The notes: a model not told the origin generated them from the letters alone. DNA of 9,657 bases from Bordetella parapertussis (GCA_945869935.1 CAMBSA010000037.1:1-9657); one strand, 5' to 3'; counted from the stretch's first letter, positions 1 to 8,740 are shown. Numbers and translations are program-made.

Positions 1-723
1 TATGCGGGCGTGGGTGATCAGATAGGCGCGGCGGGCGGTCCGCCGGTGCTGCCGAATTTTCAGATCGCCGACTTGCTCGGCGGCGCGTTGGTGCCGGCGA
101 TGGGTATTCTCGCGGCGCTGGTGGACGCGAGGACAAGCGGCCGCGGCCGGCATGTGGACGTGGCGATGGCCGATGCGGTGCTCGCGCATGCGGTGTTTCC
201 GCTGCTGGACACTTTGGCGGCGGGAAGCACGCCGCCGCGCGGCAGTACGCTGCTCGGGGGCGGGCTGCCCTGCTACGGCTATTACGCGACCCGCGACGGG
301 CGCTACATGGCGGTTGGCGCGCTGGAGTCTAAATTCTGGGAGGCGCTATGCGATGCACTCGGCTGCCCGGAACTTAAACCGCAGCATCTCGTGGTCGGCG
401 ATGCCGCGGCGCCGGTGAAGGCGCGGCTCGCGGCGATATTCGCGACGCGCACCCAGTCGGAGTGGACCGCGCACTTCGCAACCATCGACTGTTGCGTCAG
501 CCCGGTGCTGACGATGCAGGAGGCGCTCGCGAACGAGCAGTTCCTGGCGCGGGGGATGATCGGAAGCGGTCCGTCATTTGCGCAGCCGGTGAAATTCGGC
601 GCGAACGATGCGCCGGATCGCACGGCGCCGGCGCCCGGCGAACACACCGACACGGTGCTCGGTGAAGCGGGGTTTTCGGCATCGGACATCGCCGCGCTTC
701 GCGCCTGCGGAGCGATTGGCTGA
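1..723 (+). CDS. CaiB/BaiF family CoA-transferase or acyl-CoA racemase, C-terminal part (5' truncated)
   Basis: The reading frame is open from base 1 and stops at TGA 721-723, so the gene begins outside the window and about 240 codons are visible. The GTG at 10 is not a credible start because the frame and the family homology continue upstream of it. The visible part begins in the region GGPPVLPNFQIADLLGG followed by GILAAL and a SGRGRHVDVAM block, which is typical of family III CoA-transferases and alpha-methylacyl-CoA racemases. The Asp at bases 70-72 sits where this family has its catalytic aspartate, which forms the acyl-CoA anhydride/thioester intermediate in transferases. The C-terminus (GEHTDTVLGEAGF...IAALRACGAI) is the usual family ending. 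Members move CoA between carboxylic acids or epimerise 2-methylacyl-CoA in the cytoplasm. The substrate cannot be read from sequence, and the GGPP-x-ADLLGG style leaves racemase and transferase both possible. There is no sign of linkage to the Fe-S operon. Confidence 0.9.
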   Translation, partial: YAGVGDQIGAAGGPPVLPNFQIADLLGGALVPAMGILAALVDARTSGRGRHVDVAMADAVLAHAVFPLLDTLAAGSTPPRGSTLLGGGLPCYGYYATRDGRYMAVGALESKFWEALCDALGCPELKPQHLVVGDAAAPVKARLAAIFATRTQSEWTAHFATIDCCVSPVLTMQEALANEQFLARGMIGSGPSFAQPVKFGANDAPDRTAPAPGEHTDTVLGEAGFSASDIAALRACGAIG

Positions 724-763
724 GGCACACGAGTCTATAGGGAGGATGCCCGCAATCCGCCCC

Positions 764-789
764 TCGTTTATCATCGTGACCCCGCCCGG
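764..789 (+). repeat. Intergenic element, contiguous copy (promoter-like)
   Basis: This 26-base stretch consists of TCGTTTATCAT (764-774) followed directly by CGTGACCCCGCCCGG (775-789). The same two blocks, with one base changed, recur at 8741-8751 and 8778-8792 ahead of the flavin-dependent oxidoreductase gene, separated there by 26 bases. TATCAT at 769-774 resembles a -10 hexamer about 40 bases before the methyltransferase ATG, but I see no convincing -35 at the right distance. It may be a shared core promoter or a dispersed repeat. The recurrence is seen directly; the role is inferred. Confidence 0.5.
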
Positions 790-813
790 TTTCGGTCGCC
801 TTTCGGCAAGCCC

Positions 814-1680
814 ATGAACGCCCTGGTTCGTCTGTTCTCCCTTTTTGCGCTCTGCCTTGCCGGCGGAGTCGCGCTTGCCGCGGAGCAGATCAAGCCCCCG
901 AGCGAGGAAACGCCCTATGTGCAGACACCGCAGCCGGTGGTGGATGCGATGCTCAGCCTCGCCGGGGTGCGCGCGACCGACTTCCTGATCGACCTTGGTT
1001 CGGGTGACGGGCGCATCGTGGTGACCGCCGCGACACGCTTCGGCGTGCGCGGCTTCGGCGTGGACTACGACCCGCGGCTGGTGAAGCTCGCCAACGAGAA
1101 CGCGAAAAAGGCCGGCGTGGATGACCGCGTGCGCTTCGTGCAGGAAGATCTTTTCAAGACCGATCTGCACCCGGCCACCGTCATCACGATGTATCTCCTG
1201 CCCGAGTACAACCTCAATCTTCGCGGGCGTTTCCTGCAGCAGCTGCGGCCGGGCACGCGCATCGTGTCGCACGACTACGGCATGGGCGAATGGCAGCCGG
1301 ATCTCTCGATCGACGTGCCGGCGCCGGGCAAGCCGGTGGGTCTGAAGCAGGAAAGCAAGGTGCTGTTCTGGATTGTTCCGGCGCACTTCGGCGGCAAATG
1401 GCGGATGCGCGTGCCCTCGGGCGGCACCTGGAAGGATGCAGTGATCGACATCGACCAGCGCTTCCAGGAGTTTTCCGGCAAGGTGGAAATGGGCGGCAAG
1501 TCGATCGAACTCGAACGGCCGTTCCTTCGCGGCGACTACGTGTCGTTCCGGTTCCAGAACGGCAAGTCGATGGTGCGCTTCCAGGGCCGCGTGAAGGAAG
1601 GCCGGATCGTCGGCCAGGCCGCTACCGAGGACGGCAAGGAATACCGCTGGCGCGCCCTGCGCCTCGGAGCGGGTTCCTGA
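814..1680 (+). CDS. Exported SAM-dependent methyltransferase-fold protein
   Basis: This encodes 288 residues. The first 23 form a clear Sec signal peptide: MNALVR, a hydrophobic core (LFSLFALCLAGGVALA), then an A-x-A-type cleavage site near A22/A23. There is no lipobox before C14. The mature part starts with a PPSEETPYVQTP segment and then a class I Rossmann methyltransferase core: motif I DLGSGDG (60-66), the motif II acid in FGVDYDP (D84), and a QEDLF segment (D112) after RVRFV. Residues from about 185 to 288 form a separate, beta-rich-looking C-terminal region with no recognised motif. The family would transfer a methyl group from S-adenosylmethionine, but the acceptor is unknown. The signal peptide implies a periplasmic location, where SAM is not expected, so activity is uncertain. 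There is no clear Shine-Dalgarno before 814; this start is preferred because it gives an intact signal peptide. It lies upstream of the iscR promoter and appears to be an independent unit. Confidence 0.82.
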   Translation: MNALVRLFSLFALCLAGGVALAAEQIKPPSEETPYVQTPQPVVDAMLSLAGVRATDFLIDLGSGDGRIVVTAATRFGVRGFGVDYDPRLVKLANENAKKAGVDDRVRFVQEDLFKTDLHPATVITMYLLPEYNLNLRGRFLQQLRPGTRIVSHDYGMGEWQPDLSIDVPAPGKPVGLKQESKVLFWIVPAHFGGKWRMRVPSGGTWKDAVIDIDQRFQEFSGKVEMGGKSIELERPFLRGDYVSFRFQNGKSMVRFQGRVKEGRIVGQAATEDGKEYRWRALRLGAGS

Positions 1681-1727
1681 GCCTTCGGTGTATGTGTTTG
1701 ATTCTATGGATATAGATCTCCGCTAGG

Positions 1728-1752
1728 AAAGTTGACTGAAACACTAGGTTAT
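1728..1752 (+). promoter_or_regulatory. Predicted type 1 IscR operator
   Basis: A 25-base stretch beginning AAAGTTGACTG and ending CTAGGTTAT matches the type 1 IscR consensus known from E. coli (ATASYYGACTR, three A/T, YAGTCRRSTAT) at 21 of 25 positions by my hand alignment. The left half is nearly perfect (one mismatch, at 1729) and the right half carries three mismatches (1744, 1746, 1749). It lies 100 bases before the iscR ATG and covers the probable -35 element. Type 1 sites are known to bind [2Fe-2S]-IscR, so this site would give cluster-dependent autorepression of the whole operon. Binding itself is inferred. Confidence 0.75.
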
Positions 1753-1761
1753 TGGTAATCT
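1732..1761 (+). promoter_or_regulatory. Probable sigma70 promoter of the iscR-suf-nfu operon
   Basis: TTGACT at 1732-1737 matches the -35 consensus at five of six positions. TAATCT at 1756-1761, 18 bases downstream, has the three most conserved -10 positions (T, A and final T). The -35 falls entirely inside the predicted IscR operator, the arrangement expected for repression by blocking RNA polymerase. Transcription would begin near 1768, leaving a 5' leader of roughly 85 bases before iscR. The -10 is imperfect, so its exact placement is less certain than the -35. Confidence 0.6.
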
Positions 1762-1778
1762 TGAGCGAATCGCTCGGG
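1760..1778 (+). other. Short inverted repeat at the predicted transcript start
   Basis: GAGCG (1763-1767) and CGCTC (1771-1775) are perfect inverted repeats around AAT. With two G-T wobbles and a C-G pair the stem extends to 1760-1767 / 1771-1778. It lies immediately after the predicted -10 and could be part of an operator or a small 5'-end hairpin on the mRNA. There is no T-run after it, so it is not a terminator. Confidence 0.35.
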
Positions 1779-1851
1779 ATTGAATTCCGGATATCTGCCC
1801 CGGATTTGACCGACCCGCGCGAACCCGACATTCCTACTCAGAGGGGTACGT

Positions 1852-2349
1852 ATGCGACTGACGACCAAAGGCCGGTTTGCGGTAACCGCGGTACTCGATC
1901 TTGCCCTGCGTCAGGGCCAGGGCCCGGTTTCGCTTGCCGACATAAGCGCGCGCCAGAAGATTTCGCTGTCCTACCTCGAGCAACTGTTCGGCAAGCTGCG
2001 CCGCAACGAAATCGTGAAGAGCACCCGCGGCCCCGGCGGCGGCTACGTGTTGGCCCGTACCCCCGAGGAACTCTCGGTGGCCGAGATCATCCTCGCGGTG
2101 GACGAGCCGATCGACGCGACCCAGTGCGGCGGCAAGGAAAACTGCCGCGACGACGAGGGCAAGTGCATCACCCACGACCTCTGGGCGGGCCTGAACGAGC
2201 ACATCTTCAGTTTTCTGCGCGGCGTGCGCCTGTCGCAGCTGGTGGCCGATCACAAGCGCCGCGAGGCGCAGCGCGCAAGCGGGCAGGGCAACGCCCAGGT
2301 GGTCGAGATACACGGCCGGCCGAAGTCCGCGGCGCCGCTGTCGGCCTGA
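1852..2349 (+). CDS. iscR: Rrf2-family Fe-S cluster-sensing regulator IscR
   Basis: This 165-residue protein matches IscR in length and over its whole N-terminal half. It starts MRLTTKGRFAVTAVLDLAL and contains a winged helix-turn-helix with ISLSYLEQLF, where E43 is the residue that governs type 1 site discrimination in E. coli IscR. The wing follows as RGPGGGYVLAR. Cluster ligands are visible as C92, C98 and C105, followed by ITHDLW with H108. E. coli has C92, C98, C104 and H107, so one residue is inserted in the last loop. The family binds a [2Fe-2S] cluster through three Cys and one His, and represses Fe-S assembly genes when clusters are plentiful. The start is set by GAGGGG (1841-1846) five bases before ATG. 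It is the first gene of the operon, downstream of a predicted type 1 site, so it most likely controls itself and all seven genes after it. The C-terminal tail (about 130-165) is basic, Gln-rich and probably disordered. Confidence 0.95.
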   Translation: MRLTTKGRFAVTAVLDLALRQGQGPVSLADISARQKISLSYLEQLFGKLRRNEIVKSTRGPGGGYVLARTPEELSVAEIILAVDEPIDATQCGGKENCRDDEGKCITHDLWAGLNEHIFSFLRGVRLSQLVADHKRREAQRASGQGNAQVVEIHGRPKSAAPLSA

Positions 2350-2389
2350 GTCCGGGTGTCAGGCTTGTCTAGTCAAACGAGGAAGATCC

Positions 2390-2710
2390 ATGGCTCTCAC
2401 TGTCACTGAAAACGCTGCCAAACAGATCAGGCATTCGCTCTCGCGCTTCGGCGGCGTGGCGCTGCGTCTCGGGGTGAAGAAGGTGGGCTGCAACGGCTGG
2501 GCCTACACCTTCGATATAGCCCGCGAAGTCGATTCCGCCGCGCACGTGTTCGAAGGCCACGAGGCTAAGGTGGTGGTCGACGACGAGGCGCTCGCGCTCA
2601 TCGACGGCTCGGTGCTCGACTACGAGAAGACCAACTTCAAGGAAGCCTTCATCGTCAGCAACCCGAATGCGAAGAGCATGTGCGGCTGCGGCGAGAGCTT
2701 CAACGTCTAG
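2390..2710 (+). CDS. sufA: A-type Fe-S carrier protein (IscA/SufA family)
   Basis: At 106 residues this is the usual length for the HesB/IscA/SufA family. The three ligand cysteines are present: C34 in [12 protein letters not shown], and C98 and C100 in the C-terminal signature CGCGESF. By spacing they correspond to C35, C99 and C101 of E. coli IscA. Family members accept [2Fe-2S] or [4Fe-4S] clusters from the scaffold and pass them to apo-enzymes in the cytoplasm. The body ([20 protein letters not shown], then [14 protein letters not shown]) is closer in style to IscA than to E. coli SufA, and W36-A37 replaces the commoner S-G-M/F. The symbol sufA is given for its operon position; iscA would also be defensible. 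GAGGAAG (2379-2385) lies four bases before ATG. It starts 40 bases after iscR and ends 29 bases before sufB, so it is clearly co-transcribed. Confidence 0.93.
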   Translation: MALTVTENAAKQIRHSLSRFGGVALRLGVKKVGCNGWAYTFDIAREVDSAAHVFEGHEAKVVVDDEALALIDGSVLDYEKTNFKEAFIVSNPNAKSMCGCGESFNV

Positions 2711-2739
2711 TCGTCCAGATCGCCCGACCGGAAAACGCA

Positions 2740-4175
<1,436 letters not shown>

Positions 4176-4179
<4 letters not shown>

Positions 4180-4958
4180 TGGGCAAGAACGGCGCCGCGA
4201 TCCTCGAAGTGCGCGGGCTTACCGCGACCGTCGCGGGCGTGGAGATCCTCAAGGGCATCGACCTCACGGTGCGCGCAGGCGAAGTGCACGCGATCATGGG
4301 CCCGAACGGCTCGGGAAAGAGCACCTTTTCCAAGGTGCTCGCGGGACACCCCGATTACGAAGTCACCGGCGGCGAGGTGCTGTTCCTCGGCAAGAACCTG
4401 TTCGATCTCGCGGCGGAAGAACGCGCGCGTGCGGGCGTGTTCCTCGGTTTTCAGTACCCGGTGGAAATTCCCGGCGTGGCGAATTCGCAGTTCCTGCGGC
4501 TTGCCTACAACACGGTGCAGGGCGCGCGCGGCAAGGACGAGCTCGACCCGCTGGAATTCGACGACTACGTGCGCGAGAAGCTCGGCCTGCTCGAAATGGA
4601 CCCTGCCTTCCTCGAGCGCAGCGTGAACGCGGGCTTCTCCGGCGGTGAAAAGAAACGCAACGAGATCCTGCAGATGGCGCTGCTCGAGCCGAAGCTCGCG
4701 CTGCTGGATGAGACCGACTCGGGCCTTGATATCGATGCGCTTCGCATCGTCGCGGGTGGCGTCAATCACCTTCGCACCGCGGACAATGCGATTGTGCTGG
4801 TGACGCACTACCAGCGCTTGCTCAACTACATCGTGCCCGACTACGTGCACGTGATGGCCGCCGGTCGCCTGATTCGCACCGGCGGGCGCGAACTCGCGCT
4901 CGAACTCGAATCCCGCGGCTACGACTGGCTGCTCGAACCCGCCAAGGCCGCCGCCTGA
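4176..4958 (+). CDS. sufC: Fe-S assembly ATPase SufC (ABC-type)
   Basis: This encodes 260 residues. SufC is the cytoplasmic ABC ATPase that binds SufB and SufD and drives the conformational change needed for cluster formation. The Walker A motif GPNGSGKST (42-50, K48), the family-specific signature [11 protein letters not shown] (154-164), Walker B LALLDET (174-180, D178 and E179) with D-loop SGLD (182-185), and the H-loop in [10 protein letters not shown] are all intact. The [10 protein letters not shown] segment (92-101) is typical of SufC. The start is ambiguous between ATG 4176 and ATG 4179, which are in frame and adjacent. The first overlaps the sufB TGA as ATGA. GAAGGGAG (4162-4169) sits six bases before the first ATG and nine before the second. 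The N-terminus is a few residues longer than in E. coli SufC (248 residues). sufD follows after 14 bases. Confidence 0.97.
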
Positions 4959-4972
4959 GGGGCGGCACTGTA

Positions 4973-6292
4973 ATGAACAGCGTCGCCACCAATCGCTATC
5001 TCGAGAGTCTGCTTGCCGGGCAGGCGGCTGTCGCCGCGCAGCCCGGGCTTGCCGCGCTTCGCGCGCATGCGCTCGAGCGCGCCAACGTACTGACGGTTCC
5101 GTCCACCCGCGACGAGGACTGGCGCTTCACCGATCTCACGCCGCTGTACCAGCTGGCGTTCCGGCCAGCGGTGCGCGGCGCGATTCCGTCGCTGGAGGCG
5201 CTCGCGCCCTGGCTGATCCCCGACGCCGCGGCGCGGCTGGTGTTCATCGACGGGATGCTTGCCGCATCGCTTTCCACGCCTTCTGAGGTCGAGGGGTTCG
5301 AGGCGATGTCGATCGCAGACGGCCTGGAGACGCATCGCGACGCGGTGCTCGCCCATATCGGCAGGATCGCACCCTGTGACGCGGATGCGTTTCGCGCCAT
5401 CAACACGGCCTTCCTGCAGGACGGTGCGTTCGTGATGGCGAGGCGCAACGCGGCCTCGGTGCGACCGGTGCAGGTGCTGCATGTCAGCACGCAGGCGGAT
5501 GTCGCGGTGCATCCGCGGTTGCTCGTCGTCGCGGAGACCGGCAGCGACATCACCGTGATCGAGGAATTCATCACGCTCGGCGAGAAAGTCATCGCGCCGG
5601 GCGCTCGGGCGAGCTGCTCCAATTCGGTGGCGGAATTCGCGGTGGGCGAAAACGCCCGCGTGCGCCACACCCGGGTGCAGCAGGAAAGCCCGGCGGCGTT
5701 TCATATCGGTGCCTGCGTGGCGAGGCTCGCGCGCTCGGCAGCCTATGAAGCGGTGTCGCTTGCCTTTTGCGCGCGCCTGTCGCGCCTCGGCCATACGGTG
5801 GAGATCGCGGGCGAGGGCGCGCGTTGCCGCCTCGACGGACTCGCCCTCATCGGCGGCAGCCAGCTCGCGGACACGCACAGCCTGATCGACCATGCGGTGC
5901 CGCACGGCGAGAGCCGGCAGGTGCACAAGTGCGTGGTCGGCGGCAACGGCCATGCGGTATTCAACGGGCGCGTAATGGTGCGCAAGGACGCGCAGCTGAC
6001 CGATTCCGCGCAGGAAAGCCGCAACCTGCTGCTCTCCCCGCGTGCGCGCGTGGACACCAAGCCGCAGCTGGAAATTTTTGCCGACGACGTGAAATGCGCG
6101 CACGGCGCGACTGTCGGCCAGCTGGATTCCGAGGAAGTGTTCTATCTGCGCAGCCGCGGCTTCGGCGAGGCCGAGGCGCGCCGACTGCTTACTTACGCGT
6201 TCGCCGCCGAAGTGGTCGATCGCATTCCCGCACCCTCGGTGGTCGCGCGCCTGCGCGGCTCGGTGCTTGACCACACCCGGGATGCCGCATGA
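4973..6292 (+). CDS. sufD: Fe-S cluster assembly subunit SufD
   Basis: This encodes 439 residues, close to the E. coli length of 423. SufD pairs with SufB on the SufC dimer in the cytoplasmic scaffold complex and is linked to iron entry. It shows the usual SufD order: a helical N-terminal region with RDEDWRFTDLTPLYQ (about 46-60), the beta-helix SufBD core with DGLALIGGSQLADTHSLIDH, and the C-terminal VKCAHGATVGQLDSEEVFYLRSRG. H377 in CAHGATVG corresponds to E. coli His360, which faces the SufB cysteine in the assembly site. The region is Ala-rich and more divergent than SufB and SufC, as is normal for this subunit. ATG 4973 is favoured by TGAGGGG (4956-4962) and by the short gap after sufC. 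The stop TGA (6290-6292) overlaps an ATG at 6289 that opens a micro-ORF leading into sufS. Confidence 0.95.
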   Translation: MNSVATNRYLESLLAGQAAVAAQPGLAALRAHALERANVLTVPSTRDEDWRFTDLTPLYQLAFRPAVRGAIPSLEALAPWLIPDAAARLVFIDGMLAASLSTPSEVEGFEAMSIADGLETHRDAVLAHIGRIAPCDADAFRAINTAFLQDGAFVMARRNAASVRPVQVLHVSTQADVAVHPRLLVVAETGSDITVIEEFITLGEKVIAPGARASCSNSVAEFAVGENARVRHTRVQQESPAAFHIGACVARLARSAAYEAVSLAFCARLSRLGHTVEIAGEGARCRLDGLALIGGSQLADTHSLIDHAVPHGESRQVHKCVVGGNGHAVFNGRVMVRKDAQLTDSAQESRNLLLSPRARVDTKPQLEIFADDVKCAHGATVGQLDSEEVFYLRSRGFGEAEARRLLTYAFAAEVVDRIPAPSVVARLRGSVLDHTRDAA

Positions 6293-6347
6293 ACACTGTC
6301 ACCCATCGGACTCACACCTATCGGACTCGCACCAATCGGAGCCGCGA

Positions 6348-6351
<4 letters not shown>
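6289..6351 (+). CDS. Candidate 20-codon micro-ORF coupling sufD to sufS
   Basis: ATG at 6289-6291 overlaps the sufD stop as ATGA. The frame runs 20 codons without a stop and ends at TGA 6349-6351, which overlaps the sufS ATG (6348) as another ATGA. The peptide is MNTVT followed by three five-residue repeats, HRTHT, YRTRT and NRSRE, so it is strongly Arg/Thr-rich. There is no clear ribosome site of its own (only CCGGGA upstream), so translation would depend on re-initiation by ribosomes ending sufD. No function is recognised. It could be a coupling device with no useful peptide, or coincidence produced by the tandem repeat. Confidence 0.25.
6305..6346 (+). repeat. 15-bp imperfect tandem repeat before sufS
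   Basis: Three units start ATCGGA at exact 15-base steps: ATCGGACTCACACCT (6305-6319), ATCGGACTCGCACCA (6320-6334) and ATCGGAGCCGCG (6335-6346, partial). The third unit supplies CGGAG at 6337-6341, six bases before the sufS ATG, which is the probable ribosome binding site. The array fills most of the 55-base sufD-sufS gap, the longest gap inside the operon, and looks like slippage or duplication of the ribosome-site module. Confidence 0.8.
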
Positions 6352-7595
<1,244 letters not shown>

Positions 7596-7606
7596 ACGGC
7601 CACCGC

Positions 7607-8071
7607 ATGGAATCCAAACAGCTTTATCAGGAAGTCATCCTCGATCACAACAAGAAGCCGCGCAACTACGGCCAGTTGGCTATGCCTACGCACCGTGCCG
7701 AGGGCGTGAATCCGCTGTGCGGAGACCACATCTGGGTGTCGCTCAAGGTGGGCGATGAGCGCATCGACGAGATCGCCTTCGAAGGCCAGTCCTGCGCAAT
7801 CTGCAAGGCTTCGGCCTCGATGATGACCACCTCGGTCAAGGGCAAGACCGTGCCTGAGGCGGAGTCGCTGGTCGAGGGCTTTCGCGCGATGGTGACGGGC
7901 AGCGCGGAACCCGGTCCGGCGCTCAAGCGCCTGACGGTGTTCGCCGGCATCAAGGATTTGCCCTCGCGCGTCAAGTGCGCGGTGCTCCCCTGGCATACGC
8001 TTCACGCCGCATTCACCTCGCAGGCCACCGCCACCACCGAAGGCGATGCGGATCCCGCAGCGTCGGCCTGA
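7607..8071 (+). CDS. sufU: SufU-type sulfur acceptor/scaffold protein
   Basis: This encodes 154 residues. The fold is IscU/SufU, beginning LYQEVILDHNKKPRNYGQL. Conserved ligands are C38 and D40 in NPLCGDHI, C63 in FEGQSCAI and C124 in RVKCAVLPW, matching C41, D43, C66 and C128 of Bacillus subtilis SufU. The stretch of about 25 residues between MVTG (95-98) and the last cysteine is the longer SufU form rather than IscU, and the IscU motif LPPVK for HscA is absent. In Gram-positive bacteria SufU is a zinc protein that takes persulfide sulfur from SufS; the same role is inferred here because it directly follows sufS and no sufE is visible. An additional cysteine, C66, makes a CxxC with C63. The open frame extends upstream into sufS, but ATG 7607 gives the standard N-terminus. 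No clear ribosome site precedes it, which fits coupling to sufS. Confidence 0.93.
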   Translation: MESKQLYQEVILDHNKKPRNYGQLAMPTHRAEGVNPLCGDHIWVSLKVGDERIDEIAFEGQSCAICKASASMMTTSVKGKTVPEAESLVEGFRAMVTGSAEPGPALKRLTVFAGIKDLPSRVKCAVLPWHTLHAAFTSQATATTEGDADPAASA

Positions 8072-8121
8072 CGTTCACGACACAAATTCGCGCCCGCATT
8101 TCGTACTGACCACTCCCGCCC

Positions 8122-8688
8122 ATGCCCAAGATCGCCGAAATCGAGTCCACGCCGAATCCCAACGCGATGAAGTTCGTGTTGAAGGAACCGCTTACCTGGG
8201 GGCTGTCGCGCTCCTTCGATTCGGCTGATGCAGCGAAGGGCGACACGCTCGCGAGCGCGCTGTTCGCGATTCCGCATGTCATCAACGTGCTCTATGTCGA
8301 CAAGTGGATCACGGTGACGCAGGACGGCAAGGGCGCTTGGCCGGAACTGTTGCGTGAACTCGCCAAGCCGATCCGCGAGGCGCCGGCGGCGGCAGAAGAA
8401 TCCGAGGCGATCGCCTCGGGCGACATCGACCCGCTCGCCGACGAGACGCTCTCCGATCTCGATCGCAGCAAGCTCGAGCGCATCATCGAGATGCTGAACG
8501 AGCAGGTCCGGCCCTTCCTGCAGGGCGACGGCGGCGACCTGCATGTGATCGGCCTCGAGGGCAAGACGCTGAAAGTCCACTACCAGGGCGCCTGCGGCAG
8601 CTGCCCGAGTTCGCTCACCGCGACGCTCTCCGGCATCGAGAGCCTGGTGCGCACGGTGGACCCGGAACTGGAAGTCATACCGGTCTGA
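8122..8688 (+). CDS. Two-domain Nfu-type Fe-S carrier (Nfu_N plus NifU C-terminal domain)
   Basis: This encodes 188 residues. The N-terminal half (about 4-90) is an Nfu_N domain, recognised from IESTPNPNAMKFVL and the later HVINVLYVDKWITVTQDG. An acidic, Ala/Glu-rich linker (about 95-112) leads to the NifU-like C-terminal domain (about 115-188) with VRPFLQGDGGDLHVIGLEG and the cluster-binding CxxC in GACGSCPSS (C158 and C161). Homologues bind a [4Fe-4S] cluster between two CxxC motifs of a dimer and deliver it to target enzymes. This architecture is that of mitochondrial NFU1 and alphaproteobacterial Nfu, not E. coli NfuA, whose N-terminal domain is A-type-like. It lies 50 bases after sufU with no promoter seen, so it is probably the last gene of the operon. 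ATG 8122 gives the standard MPKIAEIESTPNPN start although no Shine-Dalgarno is evident. Confidence 0.92.
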   Translation: MPKIAEIESTPNPNAMKFVLKEPLTWGLSRSFDSADAAKGDTLASALFAIPHVINVLYVDKWITVTQDGKGAWPELLRELAKPIREAPAAAEESEAIASGDIDPLADETLSDLDRSKLERIIEMLNEQVRPFLQGDGGDLHVIGLEGKTLKVHYQGACGSCPSSLTATLSGIESLVRTVDPELEVIPV

Positions 8689-8697
8689 CCACGGCCG

Positions 8698-8732
8698 CGC
8701 ACGGCTCTCCCGTGCGTTGCCCCGTCGTTTTT
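8698..8732 (+). terminator. Weak rho-independent terminator candidate after nfu
   Basis: CGCACGG (8698-8704) and CCGTGCG (8710-8716) form a perfect seven-base stem with a five-base loop, starting ten bases after the nfu stop. The T-run (TTTTT, 8728-8732) begins 11 bases after the stem rather than immediately, so termination may be inefficient. It marks the likely end of the operon. Confidence 0.45.
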
Positions 8733-8740
8733 CAGCGCGG

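Noticed and set aside
716..741. TTGGCT with TATAGG as a promoter for the methyltransferase gene
   Set aside because: The spacer is only 14 bases and both hexamers are poor.
574..1386. 270-codon minus-strand frame across the CoA-transferase end and the methyltransferase
   Set aside because: It spans two real plus-strand genes and their gap, and shows no domain.
1785..1805. Repeated CCGGAT in the iscR leader as a possible operator
   Set aside because: It is a short direct repeat only, with no symmetry or known regulator match, and could occur by chance in GC-rich DNA.
1826..1850. Possible type 2 IscR site just before iscR
   Set aside because: Only scattered consensus positions match by eye and the spacing of the CC and GG pairs is wrong. 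GAGGGG here is explained as the ribosome site.
2680..2739. Upstream ATG extending SufB by 20 residues
   Set aside because: The extension lies within sufA coding sequence in another frame, is Arg-rich and unlike SufB N-termini; ATG 2740 is better placed.
4919..6274. 451-codon open frame on the minus strand across sufD
   Set aside because: It is antisense to a well-supported SufD with H377 and family motifs. The translation is Arg/Ala/His-rich with no recognisable domain, as expected for the shadow of a GC-rich gene.
6267..6347. Upstream TTG/ATG starts extending SufS by up to 27 residues
   Set aside because: The added residues are Ser/His-rich and encoded by sufD's end plus the 15-bp repeat. 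ATG 6348 has a CGGAG at proper distance and gives the family N-terminus.
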